NCBI GenBank assembly: GCA_963576565.1
Contig: OY755046.1
Coordinates: 74,141,719-74,205,718 of the forward strand
Length of the DNA stretch: 64,000 nucleotides
DNA from: Aspidapion aeneum
Lineage: Eukaryota; Arthropoda; Insecta; Coleoptera; Brentidae
Direction of reading: 5' to 3'
The translations under genes and the position numbers were made by a program. Shown one piece after another: positions 21,961-35,130 of the stretch. Within the stretch, counting starts at the first letter, position 1; each line of letters begins with the position of its first letter. The notes under the pieces were generated by a model that did no database searches, had not been told where the DNA came from, and was given only the letters and a program-made list of their open reading frames with translations.

Positions 21961-23161
21961 CATTGGCGTAGCTAGCCTTGCTTTTCAGGGGGGGCCGTGG
22001 CCCCGGTCTATCTTGAACAAAAAGCAAACATAGGTTTTAAAGAGTCGTGCAAAGTGTGCAATGAATAAAAAAAAATACGCGCATTAAATGTTCTAATATT
22101 TTGATATAACAAATTTAATAATACATTTACCAACTTATTTATATGTATACACAGCAAGTATGTAATTCAGCAATTCTACAAAGAAAGTTTTCTACGTCGC
22201 TGACTGAAAGCGTCTACCACACTGTCTAAGTCGACCTCAACATCTTTTTCTATGAATAACAATGACAAACCTGAGTGTCTCTCTTGAGTCATAGTTGTTC
22301 TAAGCCAATTAAAAACTCTCCTCATGGCAGAGAAAGACCTCTCGCAAGTTGCACTTGAAATTGGAAGAATACTCGCAACTTTAAAAAGTTGGTAGAGGTT
22401 TGGATAGGTGTTTTCTGCTATATGTTGTTTGATAGAATCATGACCAACAGTTTGATTTAACCGAAAAATACAATTCTTTAAAACGGTCATTTCTGCTCTT
22501 AGAGCAGAAGTATTAATATTAAAAATTTCCCGGTATTGCTCGACGAATTTATTCCATTTAACGACGTGGGAAAACTTAATATGAAAATGGTTATGAAATT
22601 GTCACCAAAATCGGAAAATTTTCATAAGACACTAAACGCTAACCTCAAAAAACTAAAAAGATTATTATATTTATTTTAGAAAAACAGTTTAAAAAGGTCT
22701 TTTATAACCTTACGACATCTACAACCGGATTTCGGAAACAGAGGGGCAAAGGTCGCTGTCTTTATTAAATGCGAAATTTAACTTACACATCTATAATATT
22801 TTACAAGATGTCGCCAATATGTATGAAATATTCAATATGCATAATTAAGTTTAAATTTAAAAAATATTTTCGGGAAATTGCATAAGTGCAGAAAAGTTAC
22901 CAATAATTTAAAGAGAAAAAGCCTAATTCCGCAAGACAAGGGCTTTTTCCTGAAATGTAAACATTATCTGAATGATTTTAAATTTTAATGCACCTATTTT
23001 ATTTGAATATTTCCCGAATAATAATAGAAAAGTATGTATTTTCAGCGTCATGTTCTTTTACTAGTAGTCGGTAGGGGAGGCCAAAAATATCTTAGGGGGG
23101 GCCTGAGGGACTTCAGGGGGGGGCCAGGCCCCCCCCTGCCCCCCCCCTAGCTACGCCAATG
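21961..23161 (-). mobile_element. hAT element, internally deleted, copy 1 (1.2 kb)
   Basis: The termini cattggcgtagctag (21961) and ctagctacgccaatg (to 23161) are inverted. A perfect 8-bp duplication AATTTCAG flanks it (21953-21960 and 23162-23169), diagnostic of hAT. It carries only the 3' end of a transposase on the minus strand. Nearly identical to 42241-43437, indicating recent mobilisation of a deletion derivative by a full-length element elsewhere. Confidence 0.92.
22176..22560 (-). pseudogene. hAT transposase C-terminal dimerisation domain
   Basis: The minus-strand reading includes FNINTSALRAEMTVLKNCIF, then TYPNLYQLFKVASILPISSA, TCERSFSAMRRVFNWLRT and LSLLFIEKDVEVD. The P-x-S-x-A-x-C-E-R-x-F-S/S-x-x-x block is the classic hAT C-terminal dimerisation signature of the ZMYM/Zaphod-like group. 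The catalytic RNase H-like core and zinc finger are missing, so the product cannot transpose by itself. The frame ends at KLSL before a stop at 22176. The upstream limit is set by eye at about 22560. Confidence 0.85.
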
Positions 23162-23275
23162 AATTTCAGTAACCAGTACTCTAAGTAGATTGTACGGTAG
23201 GATTCTAATAGAGAATGATTTTTATGAACAAGAAGAAGAAGAGCAAAGTGGATTTCGTGCAGGCAGACCAACAAG

Positions 23276-25177
23276 AAATCTTAAATTATGCTATAGGTGG
23301 ACAACACTCGCAATTAAAGTGGTATGATGTGCGAGCACTTCGTGGTGTTACCTGTGGATCTGATAAAAGCAAAAATATTATGCCCTTTAAGAAAAACAAA
23401 TAAGGACGAAAGTATTAGAGAAAATGAAAACCTAGAAAGCATCGAAGACAATCAAAAATACAACTTTAGAAGTCTAGAAATCGAAAGTACTCAAAGATTG
23501 TATCAGAACCGATTAGATGAAAAATTAATAAACACAAATCACTCATTTGAAGAGATATATACAAACATAATAAAAAGCTTGAAGGAAGCAAGCAACGAAG
23601 CTGTTGGGTACCAAGATAATAGAAATAACAGGAAGATGTGGTGGACGGACAAAATATAGGAAATGGTCAAAGAGAAAAAATGTACATACTTAAAATGGCT
23701 CAGGACTAAGGAGCAAAGAGACCTAGAAATCTACAGGGAAACCAGAAGACAGCTAAGAAATTTGATACGCACGGAAAAAAATTAAATATTCGAGCGCAAG
23801 TGCCACGACATAAATACACACGTAGGACGTAGGCAGAGTTCTGAAGTATGAAAATTCATTTCTACAGTAAAAAACCCAACAAAAGAAAAAGTAAACATCC
23901 AGATAATCAAACCAGAACAATGGACAGAACACTACAAGGGACTGCTGCAGGAGACGAGACCCGAATATCTGGCAGCCTCTACGAGAAGAGACATAGAAGT
24001 ACATGGAGAGGAAGTAATCATCGAAAAAGAAATGATAAAGAATAATATTAAAAAACTTAAATCCGGAAAAGCTAGCGGACCTGGGGGAATATATGCTGAA
24101 ATGCTCAAATATGGATCAGAGAAACTACTCGAAAATCTCACATATATTATTAATCAATGCATAAACGGACATCCAGTACCTAATGATTGGAATATTGCAT
24201 TCATATCCTAAATACGTAAAAAAGGAAACAAGCTGGATTGCAACAATTACAGAGGAATTTCAGTAACCAGTACTCTAAGATTGTACGGTAGGATTCTTAG
24301 AGATCTAATAAAGAATGATTTTCATGAACAAGAAGAAGAGGAGCAAAGTGGGTTTCGTGCAGGCAGATCTTGTAGTGATAATGTTTTTTGTTTTAAACAA
24401 GTAATTGAGAAAAGGAGTGCCAGAAATATAGAGACTCATGTTACGTTTGTGGATCTACAAAAGCATGATACCGTTCCAGTAGAAAAATTATGAACAGTGT
24501 TAGAACAAACTAATATCAATCATACATACATAAAAGCGATAAAAGAACTATACAAAGGGTCAAAATCTAAAATTAAAATTGGAAATCGACTTTCAAAAGA
24601 ATTCCTGGTAACAAAAGGCTTAAGACAGGGATGTTCTATCTCTCCAACTCTTTTTAGTAGTAGCTCTAAAAAAACTGGAAACGTAAAGTACACGGCATGG
24701 GAATACAACTTAACGTACCAAATACACACCACAGTTTGATGACGACCAGGTAATTGTAGCTAATGATAATAAGAAGACATGGAGTATATGATGAGAAAGT
24801 TGACGGAAGAATACCAAAAGTGAGAGTTAACAGTGGACGTGAACAAGACACAGTACTTTTGTATTGGAAACGAATCCAGTGAGTTAGAACTAGACAATGT
24901 ACAAGTAATATCTCCATGCAATGAGTATGTTTACTTGGGTGTCACATTTGATAAGACAGGAACAGACTGTAAAGAACTGAAAAAAAGAATAGTAAAAGCA
25001 AAAAAGGTTATTGGATGTCTTAACAGTATTTTATAGAGAGAGATAAAAAGAATGTAAAATTTAACAGCATGCTGTTGTATGGAATAGAGACTTGTCATGT
25101 AACAGAAAAATACAAAACAAAAATGGAAAGTGACGAAATGGATACAATAAGAAGATCAATGAGAATAGTTAGAACAG
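23276..25177 (+). mobile_element. RTE-like retrotransposon, family 2, long degraded copy
   Basis: In order: the end of the endonuclease (KWYDVRALRGVTCGSD), the linker WWTDKI...KEKKCTYLKWLRTKEQR, RT entry KLKSGKASGPGGIYAEMLKY, NNYRGISVTSTL, QSGFRAGRSCSDNVF, motif A-like FVDLQKHDTV, LRQGCSISPTLF, KTQYFCIGNES, YLGVTFDKTGTD and MDTIRRSMRI. Stops and frameshifts separate these (for example at 23658, about 24209, 24491 and 24737), so it is a pseudogene. The copy is cut at 25177, before the WYGHVQRM block seen in other family-2 pieces. Confidence 0.8.
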
Positions 25178-26048
25178 GTTTGTGGTTTGGCTGTCAGTCC
25201 GTCTTTTTTTATCAACCTCCCTCCCCCCCCCCCCCTCGTAACGCATTATGAAGAAAAAATATATTTAAAAAAATTGAGTGTAACGCTTGGCCAAACCTCC
25301 CCTCCCCCCTTGAATGTTACGTAAGTTAAGGATGGTCCCTGGTAAAAAAATCATAAAATCTAATATTTTGGAAAGATATGTTTTATTTTAAAAATTAAAT
25401 AAAAAAAAAAAAGATTTTTATATTACTACGTTGTTAAAAACCGAAATAGACAAAACTAATTATTGTAATAAGTGAAATGGTCACCATAAATCACAACAGC
25501 ATTCCAGGATGTCAAATCATCATTTTTCAAAATCACAATTTCACATGTTTTTCACTTTTAATCCCAAGTTCGCAACACTTTTTAATTTTTTTTATTGAAA
25601 ATAAAATAAAATTATTTACCACACTTTTAGTTTAGTGCAATATGTAAATACCTAAACCAGGAAAAACCAAAAATAAAAAAAATCTGTTTATTAGTAGATA
25701 TAATTTGCTTAATTGCTGTTGTTCTAGCCGTTCTCAATAACGAACAAAATCAAACTAAACATATCTAATATCTCCTAACAAAAATCGTGTAGGTATTCAA
25801 AAATTATACATAATATGATATTACGGATAGACAGATGCTTGGTAGGCTTTAAGCTTTCGAAAATCAAAAGAACTTGAAAGAACAATGAGTGAAATTAAAT
25901 AAAGGGAAGATATCCCAGTAAGATATGCCCTGAAGAAATACAAGATACACTCTTTTCAAATGCCTACTCGTTCTGTTCCACCTTTTGTGTTATTTCGACG
26001 TATTATTTTTCCACATTATTATATATCTACCATTCGTTGTTGGTATTT
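25178..26048. other. No recognisable gene
   Basis: C-rich patches at 25208-25224 and about 25290-25310 lie either side of the words taacgcattatgaag and gagtgtaacgcttgg, resembling part of repeat X. The rest is AT-rich and unremarkable. Confidence 0.35.
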
Positions 26049-27024
<976 letters not shown>

Positions 27025-27448
27025 CGCCCTTTTGACCTGTCGGCCGCCCCCTCACATATGATGACTTTTTTTTTTTTGGTCGCAAGATTTTTTTTTTCAG
27101 TTTTCAGAGGCGCCCTTTTTAGCTGTCGCCCCCCCCCCCCCCGCCCTACGGGCACGCTACGTCGCTGAGTGCTTGATATCACACCGAGGGGTGAACAGCT
27201 AACCCAAAATGTGTACACCGATTGTGAAAATCCACAATCTTTCGCTAAGATTGTGGAACGATTGTGAGGGATTGTGGCAAGATTGTGAGGGATTGTGGAA
27301 GACTGTGCAGCTGCGTACCTGAAGGGGGGCCGTCCCATCAAAAATTCTGGCGACCAAAAAAAAAAGAAAAACAAACAAGGTCATCATGTCTATAGTTTCC
27401 TTGGCCACCCTCTTAATTTACCGTTACCGGCCCTGCTACTTAATAACC
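27025..27448. mobile_element. MITE fragments and a partial attgtgaggg minisatellite
   Basis: Positions 27025-27150 hold gcgccctttt, agctgtcg and ggtcgcaag pieces like the MITE at 6627-6963, in inverse order. Positions 27185-27310 begin gaggggtgaacagctaaccc and carry several gattgtgaggg units, matching the complete element at 27449-27712. Then more MITE sequence. This is a patchwork of broken elements. Confidence 0.5.
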
Positions 27449-27712
27449 GAGGGGTGACCAGCTAACCCCAAAATGTGTACGCCGATTGTGAAAATCCACA
27501 ATCGTTTGTTAAGATTGTGAGGGATTGTGTCAAGATTGTGAGGGATTGTGGTAAGATTGTGAGGGATTGTGAAGGATTGTGGTAAGATTGTGAAGGATTG
27601 TGAAATATTGTGACAGATTGTGGGTGATTGGGAGGGATTGTGTAAAAATTGTGAAGGATTGTGAACAGATTGTGAGAAATGTGTACACCGATTGTGAGAG
27701 CTGTTCACCCCT
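27449..27712. mobile_element. Minisatellite MITE, gaggggtgaccagct ends
   Basis: gaggggtgaccagct at 27450 is mirrored by agctgttcacccctt ending at 27711. The interior is mostly a 19-bp repeat, aagattgtgagggattgtg, in about 10 units. It interrupts a hAT/ZMYM-like reading frame. Confidence 0.7.
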
Positions 27713-27715
27713 TGT

Positions 27716-28015
27716 ATCACACATTCCTTTTGCCACCCACGCAGGATCACTTTGTGGATTGTTCATAACAAGACAAATAAAGCAAACAAAAGCATTTCTT
27801 TTTTTACTCCCGCACAACCAGTTTTCAGCATCGTATAATTTTTTATTAAATTTTCTATTATAAGTTTTTTTGGAACACGCCTCGGCATTACTTGCACTAA
27901 AATTTTGGTTAATTTTTAGGTCCGGTGTATGTGACCCTAAAGATTTTATTTGTAATCGAAGTTCATATGTTAACGTATTTAAATTTGCACAGTAATCTAC
28001 GGTATTTATTTCCAT
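27716..28015 (-). pseudogene. hAT/ZMYM-like N-terminal exon (TTF-type zinc finger)
   Basis: From an ATG at 28015 the minus strand reads MEINTVDYCANLNTLTYEL, then LQIKSLGSHTPDLKI and ENWLCGSKKRNAFVCFICLV, then SDPAWVAKGMCD. The W-L-x-G-x-x-x-x-N-x-x-x-C-F-x-C...W-x-x-x-G pattern is the TTF-type zinc finger found at the N-terminus of hAT transposases and ZMYM-like relatives, thought to help DNA binding. A frame in phase continues upstream to 28081, but M23 looks the better start. The frame runs straight into the minisatellite MITE at 27712 and the transposase body is absent, so the gene is broken. Confidence 0.65.
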
Positions 28016-28081
28016 TTTAAAACAAAGGATAACAAAAACAAACAATGACACGCGGCCGGCAAGGCTTTTTACTACTGACAC

Positions 28082-28913
28082 CCCAAATCAAAACAAACTC
28101 ATACGTCTTCACTAAGGATAGAACCGGCAACGTGTAGGAAGGGCAACGGACGTTTCCGCACGATGATGATGGCGGACTTCAACTAAAACAAACATTCTTC
28201 CCGCCCCCGCTCGAGAATATCCACCCATACCCCGCTGAAAAACGGGTGAAATTAAAACTATGCCCGGCGCGGCGCTGCCGGCTTGTAATTCTTTACGCTA
28301 AAAAAGTTCACCCAATCAATCGCTTGTTGTTAATCACAGATAATAAAAAGAACTAGACAATCATGTCGTAAGGGAAGATTTAACTATTTTTAAATAAATT
28401 AATTAAAGATACTGACAAACAACTCAAAAAAAGTACTTTATCGGAAAAAATTGTTCGGCACCAAAAAAAAAAATTAGGAAAAAAATATTGGCGCGGCAGT
28501 TGAAAATTTGATAAAAATATAAGTAATTTTGTGCAAAAATGACACCACAAAAGAACTATTAATTTTTATAAAAAAAAAATCAAAAATTATTTAGCGACTG
28601 TTTGGGAAAATTGGCGCCCAAGAAGAAAATTATAGTTAAAAACTAAAATTTTTGGAAAAATAAAATCATACAGTTACTAAAACATTTTTTTAAATGCCTA
28701 GTTTTTTATTTGGTTTTTGTTTAGAGTGGTAAAATAGAGCTATTTTTTATTGAGATCTTTTCTTTATTTGTTAAGAGGATCGTTTTCTTTCTATTATTCA
28801 GTATAAAATAAATAAAAAGAATTGCACAATGGGCCCAAATAAAAGGATGTCATCTATGGTTCTAGCAAAAGGTCCAGTTACCTATTTAAAATAATTTGTA
28901 CTGCTGTAAAACC
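28082..28913. other. Possible 5' flank of the hAT-like exon, then AT-rich DNA
   Basis: Positions 28090-28290 are relatively GC-rich and could include the promoter of the minus-strand exon ending at 28015. The remainder is A-rich and carries nothing I recognise. Confidence 0.3.
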
Positions 28914-29617
28914 TCAGAAAAATTATGGACAGCCTTAGAGCAAACTAATATCAATTATACTTACATAAAAGCGATAAAAGAACTATACAAAATCTAAAAT
29001 TAAAATTAGAAATAGACTTTTAAAAGAATTTCTGGTAATGAAAGGCTTAAGACAGGGATGTTATACCTCTCCAACTTTTTTAAAATATATATCACATTCG
29101 CTCTAAAAAACTGGAAACGTAAAGTACACGGTATGGAAATAAAACTTAACGACCGATTTACCATATACATACTATACGTTTGCTAACGACCAAGTAACTG
29201 TATCTAATGATATGATCAAGAAAACATGGAGTATATGATAAGAAAGTTAACGGAAGAACGTCAAAAGTGGGGGTTAGCAGTGAACGTGGACAAGACACAG
29301 TACTTATGTATTAGAAACGATTCAAACAATGATTATGTATACTTGCGGATGTCACATTTGATAAGACAGGAACAGACTGCAAAGAACTGATAAAAAATAG
29401 TAAAAGCAAAGAAGGTTATTGGATGTCTTAACAGTATTTTATGGAGTAGACAAATAAAAAAGAATGTAAAATTTAAAAAACATATATAAAACAATGGTGA
29501 AAAGCACGCTGTTGTATGGAATAGTAACGCGTAACAGAAAAATACAAAACAAAAATGGAAAGTGCCGAAATTGATGCAATAAGAAGATCAATTAGAATAT
29601 CTAGAACAGATCATATA

Positions 29618-30820
29618 CCCAACAAACAATTAAAGTTGTAACGACGAAACCCCAACTAGAAAGAATTTCTTAAAAGTAACCGCAACGTACTCCCGCTACG
29701 TCTCAGTATACCATACAGCGACGTTATAATTCCCTAAGTGGGGAACCAATTTCTGGTTATAACTACTTGGCCAAGTGTTTAAAGTCACTGTAGTAACAAC
29801 TACACTACTACGTCGTAGCCAGGTATCTACTACGTCGTAGAGGCTGTTTTTTTTTTCCGTAATGGCATAAAAGTTGCGATGTAGTTGCAAATAATATAAT
29901 AGTTTCTTTTTGGTAGAATTGTTACACAATATGGTGGACACAACAGTAAACAGACTCGCTTAGTTTTTTTGTTTGGTTATGGTTATAATATGAACTATGT
30001 TATCCAAAAGTGTGAGAATTTACGAGCAGAGGATCAAAATTCGAGTGCGACGCAAAGTTTTTTGTATAACATGCATTATATATATTGCAAAAAACCGGTG
30101 CGCCCGTAAAATTGAGCCGTTTTCTGGTAGCTGATGGAATTTTTGTGTTGTGATTTTGGAGGTTATGTTTTCATAATCGACAGTTAACTCCAACAAATGG
30201 TGCTTAAGAAGAGCATTTTTGGTAAGCTTCAACTAATTTGTTTATAAAATAGTATGGCTCTTTAATATGAGCTCATAAAACGACAACAAAAATATTAAAT
30301 TTTCTTTCTTACATAAAAACATGGCGTCCCAAAACTATATTCCCTGATAGTCGAGAAGGTTACTTGAAAGTAGTTGCGGCTTTAAAGTTGATCCAAAAAG
30401 TTATTTTGTGTACATTGTTACATCAGATGTTACTATGATGACACAAACTTTTGTGGTAAAAATTAAAGTTATAATGTAGTTGTCGGATACACTTGTTTGG
30501 GACTCCAATGAAGCTTAACTTTCTAGTGGTAATTAAGTAGGATATAAAAGTCAGGGCGACTACGAAATAACGACTAAAAAGAAAGTAAAACTTTAGCAAC
30601 GTCCTATTGTGGTAGAGAAGACTATCAGAATCGACTATCAAGAAACAATCCTATGAAGTAGTTTAGAGGGTCGTTTTTACGAAACATCTACTATTTCCTG
30701 ATACTAAATAGTAGTTAGAACTAAAAAGTAACAAATTTTGGTTGGGATCACCACATTTCTACTATAAGAAAGTAGCAAAGCCTTTAGAACATGTAGCCGC
30801 TACTATAAATGTTAGTTGGG
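29618..30820. mobile_element. 1.2-kb non-autonomous element CCCAAC, copy 2
   Basis: Near-identical to 16416-17614. The flanks read ...atcatata before and taagaaatga after, while the expected uninterrupted RTE reads atcatataagaaatga. The duplication is therefore TA, a Tc1/mariner-like trait. No transposase is present. Confidence 0.85.
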
Positions 30821-30864
30821 TAAGAAATGACAGATCACTAAAAGACAACTGATATGGTACGGCC

Positions 30865-31062
30865 CAGTGGCGTATATAGAAAAAAGTTTCGGGGTGGGCC
30901 CGAAGCAGTTTTGGGGGGGGGGCCGAGACCCCATGAGGGCGTATTTTATGCTATTTTATGTTTGTATTCATGAAATATGTCGAAAATATCTAAAAAAATA
31001 TTAGTTTCGGGGGGGGGCCCGGGCCCCCCAAGCCCCCCAGGCCCCCCATATATACGCCAGTG
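30865..31062. mobile_element. hAT-type MITE, cagtggcgtatata family, copy 2
   Basis: Inverted termini cagtggcgtatatag and tatatacgccagtg. A perfect 8-bp duplication GTACGGCC lies at 30857-30864 and 31063-31070, and it restores the RTE codons TGGTACGGCCAC (Trp-Tyr-Gly-His). Highly similar to 14917-15104. Confidence 0.9.
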
Positions 31063-31285
31063 GTACGGCCACCTACAACGGATGAACGACGTAAGACTAC
31101 CAAAGCAGGTCCTAGAATGGCAGCCAATAGGGCGCAGAAAAAGAAGGCGTCCTAAACTGGAATGGCAACAGTGAATCCAAAGATCAAAAAGTTAAAAACA
31201 GGATCGAAGGAAGTGGAAAAGGAGAATAGGCGTCGGACGACATAGAAACCGACATAGTAATAGTAGTAGTAATAAAACTTCAGAG

Positions 31286-31685
31286 TTACAATTCAGTGAA
31301 GCAATGGCTATCAGAGTTTGTAGAGATCTCCAGTTACTTATTAACAATTCCAAAGTACTATACATATACGGTCAATTTCGTTCGAATTTAGGTATGTTGT
31401 AGACCTATTTATCTTCACATAAAAACAGCCAAAAAAATTTGGGACTCAATCGAGTAGGGAGCTACGGCCTCATATAAAACTGCAGTTTTTGTCTAATTAT
31501 TTATTTTGACATTTGGATGACGTACGGTACATTCAATATTGCAGCTGTTTTTAGAACATAATTGAAAAAATACGAATGCGATAGGATAGATTTGGGAATT
31601 TTCGAAAAGGAAAAATCCTAATTTAATTCTTCTCATTGTCCAATTATTTTGACATATGTCAAAATATTTAACTGCTTTTTTAAGA
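31286..31685. other. No recognisable gene
   Basis: AT-rich spacer with no motif that I recognise. Confidence 0.35.
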
Positions 31686-31822
31686 CATGGGTCCCCCCCA
31701 AGCCTTAGATATTTTTACATATTTTCCACATATTTCATGAAAAAACACAAAAAATAGCTTGAAATTCGACATCATTAGGCCTCGCCCCCCCCCCCCCCCC
31801 AAGACATATTCCTGGGTACGTC
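31686..31822. mobile_element. hAT-type MITE fragment, inverted orientation
   Basis: catgggtccccccc at the left and aagacatattcctgggtacg at the right frame the family's inner segment (catatttcatgaaaaaacac), so this is an inverted member of the cagtggcgcaccc family with worn ends. Confidence 0.6.
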
Positions 31823-32063
31823 TTTGTTTTAAACAATATGTGCCAACATACACATGCGGTATTTCGGTGGTACTTTTTCAATTGAGTAGGTACGTGGTCA
31901 GTAGCTTAAGAACGGATTATTCTTCTTGTTGTTGAAGATATTTATTTTGAAGAGACACTTTTTAGCGCCACCGGCTACGCTAAACCTTTAAATGGTTTTT
32001 TTCTACATGAGTTCTTCCTAAAAGAGATTAAACTTTTTTTGTTGTCTGTCAACTGATACAGGT

Positions 32064-35000
32064 TTTACAAAAAAACCTTCAATTAATTCACTAGGGCTTA
32101 TATATGACCTAAAAATTAATAAATGAAATTTTTTTGAACTTAAGATGTGGTTTTTTCGCATCTCTACGGCCGCAACATACTGTAACTCGGTGCTTTTGTT
32201 GATAAAATGTTTAGTTTGGGAGATATGAATTTTCAAAGTTTGGCAATTTTGGTCCTATGGGATTCCCTATACTAAAAATCGCTAAATGACGTTTTTCAGA
32301 ATCTCAAGCCAAGGTGTGGATTTTTCGCATTTTTATGGCCCCACCATACTGTAACTCGGTGCTTTTGTTGATAAAATGTATAGTTTCGAAGATATGAATT
32401 TTCAAAGTTTGGCAATTTTGGTCTTATGGGATTCCCTATCCCAAAAATCGGTAAATGACGTTTTTCAGAATCTCAACACAAGGTGTTGCTTTTTCGCATC
32501 TTTATGGTCCCACCATACTGCAACTCGGTGCTTTTGTTGATAAAATGTATAGTTTGGGAGATATGAATTTTCAAAGTTGGGCAATTTTGGTCCCATGAGA
32601 TTCCCTATCCCCAAAAATCGCTAAATGACGTTTTTTAGAATCTCAACTCAAGGTGTGGCTTTTTCGCATCTTTATGGTCCGACCATACTGTAACTCGGTG
32701 CTTTTGTTGATAAAATGTATAGTTTGGGAGATATAAATTTTCAAAGTTGGGCAATTTTGGTCCCATGAGATTCCCTATCCCCAAAAATCGCTAAATGACG
32801 TTTTTTAGAATCTCAACTCAAGGTGTGGCTTTTTCGCATCTTTATGGTCCGACCATACTGTAACTCGGTGCTTTTGTTGATAAAATGTATAGTTTGGGAG
32901 ATATGAATTTTCAAAGTTTGGCAATTTTGGTCCTATGGGATTTCCTATCCCAAAAATCGCTAAATGACGTTTTTGAGAATCTCAACTCAAGGTGTGGCTT
33001 TTTCGCATATTGATGGCCCCACCATACTGTAACTCGGTGCTTTTGTTGATAAAATGTATAGTTTGGGAGATATAAATTTTCAAAGTTGGGCAATTTTGGT
33101 CCCATGAGATTCCCTATCCCCAAAAATCGCTAAATGACGTTTTTTAGAATCTCAACTCAAGGTGTGGCTTTTTCGCATCTTTATGGTCCGACCATACTGT
33201 AACTCGGTGCTTTTGTTGATAAAATGTATAGTTTGGGAGATATGAATTTTCAAAGTTTGGCAATTTTGGTCCTATGGGATTTCCTATCCCAAAAATCGCT
33301 AAATGACGTTTTTGAGAATCTCAACTCAAGGTGTGGCTTTTTCGCATATTGATGGCCCCACCATACTGTAACTCGGTGCTTTTGTTGATAAAATGTATAG
33401 TTTGGGAGATATAAATTTTCAAAGTTGGGCAATTTTGGTCCCATGAGATTCCCTATCCCCAAAAATCGCTAAATGACGTTTTTTAGAATCTCAACTCAAG
33501 GTGTGGCTTTTTCGCATCTTTATGGTCCGACCATACTGTAACTCGGTGCTTTTGTTGATAAAATGTATAGTTTGGGAGATATGAATTTTCAAAGTTTGGC
33601 AATTTTGGTCCTATGGGATTTCCTATCCCAAAAATCGCTAAATGACGTTTTTGAGAATCTCAACTCAAGGTGTGGCTTTTTCGCATATTGATGGCCCCAC
33701 CATACTGTAACTTGGTGCTTTTGTTGATAAAATGTATAGTTTGGGAGATATAAATTTTCGAAGTTTGGCAATTTTGGTCCTATGGGATTCCCTATACTAA
33801 AAATCGCTAAATGACGTTTTTCAGAATCTCAACACAAGGTGGGGATTTTTCGCATCTTTATGGCCCCACCATACTGTAACTCGGTGCTTTTGTTAATAAA
33901 ATGTATAGTTTGGGAGATATAAATTTTCATAGTTTGGCAATTTTGATCCTATGGGATTCCCTATACTAAAAATCGCTAAATGACGTTTTTCAGAATCTCA
34001 ACACAAGGTGTGGATTTTTCGCATCTTTATGGCCCCACCATACTGTAACTCGGTGCTTTTGTTGATAAAATGTATAGTTTGGGAGATATGAATTTTCAAA
34101 GTTTGGCAATTTTGGTCCTATGGGATTCCCTATACTAAAAATCGCTAAATGACGTTTTTCAGAATCTCAACACAAGGTGTGGATTTTTCGCATTTTTATG
34201 GCCCCACCATACTGTAACTCGGTGCTTTTGTTGATAAAATGTATAGTTTTAAAGATATGAATTTTCAAAGTTTGGCAATTTTGGTCCTATGGGATTCCCT
34301 ATCCCAAAAATCGCTAAATGACGTTTTTCAGAATCTCAACACAAGGTGTTGCTTTTCGCATCTTTATGGCCCCACCATACTGTAACTCGGTACTTTTGTT
34401 GATAAAATGTATAGTTTGGGAGATATGAATTTTCAAAGTTTGGCAATTTTGGTCCTATGGGATTCCCTATACTAAAAATCGCTAAATGACGTTTTTCAGA
34501 ATCTCAACACAAGGTGTGGATTTTTCGCATCTTTATGGCCCCACCATACTGTAACTCGGTGCTTTTGTTGATAAAATGTATAGTTTCGAAGATATGAATT
34601 TTCAAAGTTTGGCAATTTTGGTCCTATGGGATTCCCTATCCCAAAAATCGCTAAATGACGTTTTTCAGAATCTCAACACAAGATGTTGCTTTTTCGCATC
34701 TTTATGGCCCCACCATACTGTAACTCGGTGCTTTTGTTGATAAAATGTATAGTTTGGGAGATATGAATTTTCAAAGTTTCGCAATTTTGGTCCTATGGGA
34801 TTCCCTATACTAAAAATCGCTAAATGACATTTTATAGAATCTCAACTCATAGTGTGGTTTTTTCGCATCTTTATGGCCCCACCATACTGTAACTGGGTGC
34901 TTTTGTTGATAAAATGTATAGTTTGGGAGATATGACTTTTTAAAGTTTGGCAATTTTGGTCCTATGAGATTCCCTATCCTAAAAATCGCTAAATGACTTT

Positions 35001-35130
35001 TTTCCGAATCTCAACTCAAGATGTGGTTTTTTCTTATCTCTATGGTCTCACTATGCTACAACTCGGTACTTTTGTTGATAAAATCTATATATAGTTGATA
35101 AAAATATAAATTTTCAAAGTTTGGTAATAC
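32064..35130. repeat. About 170-bp satellite array, 18 units
   Basis: ctgtaactcggtgcttttgt and variants recur every 168-171 bp from about 32180 to 35061. Each unit also has gataaaatgtatagtttggg, ttttggtcctatgggattcc and cgctaaatgacgttttt. From 32911 to 33760 units alternate in two types, giving a 339-bp higher-order period. Units near the edges are more diverged. Frames on the minus strand (for example YTFYQQKHRVTVWWGH) repeat with the satellite and are not genes. Confidence 0.95.

Larger units (their letters stand above)
21940..23275 (+). mobile_element. RTE family-2 fragment split by a hAT element
   Basis: caattacagaggaatttcag (21941-21960) is the family-2 RT sequence NYRGIS. It resumes at 23162 with aatttcagtaaccagtactc (ISVTSTL...) and runs to about 23275, where the order jumps to an upstream part of ORF2. 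The two pieces match 24240-24370, which serves as an uninterrupted reference. Confidence 0.75.
28914..31285 (+). mobile_element. RTE family-2 copy split by two later insertions
   Basis: Pieces 28914-29617, 30821-30864 and 31063-31285 are collinear with family-2 ORF2: the KAIKELYK region, GLRQGCYTSPTF, FANDQVTV, WGLAVNVDKTQYLCI, then WYGHLQRMNDVRLPKQVLEW and PIGRRKRRRPKLEWQQ. It ends with the 3' terminus AAACCGACATAGTAATAGTA. Many stops make it dead. The gaps are exactly filled by the CCCAAC element and a hAT-type MITE. Confidence 0.75.

Noticed and set aside
27199..27750. SHNPSQS-rich frames
   Set aside because: Reverse-strand reading of the attgtgaggg minisatellite; only the part above 27712 resembles a real protein.
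32911..33771. Repeated 60-70-codon minus-strand frames
   Set aside because: They recur with the satellite period (339 bp) and are a property of the repeat unit.
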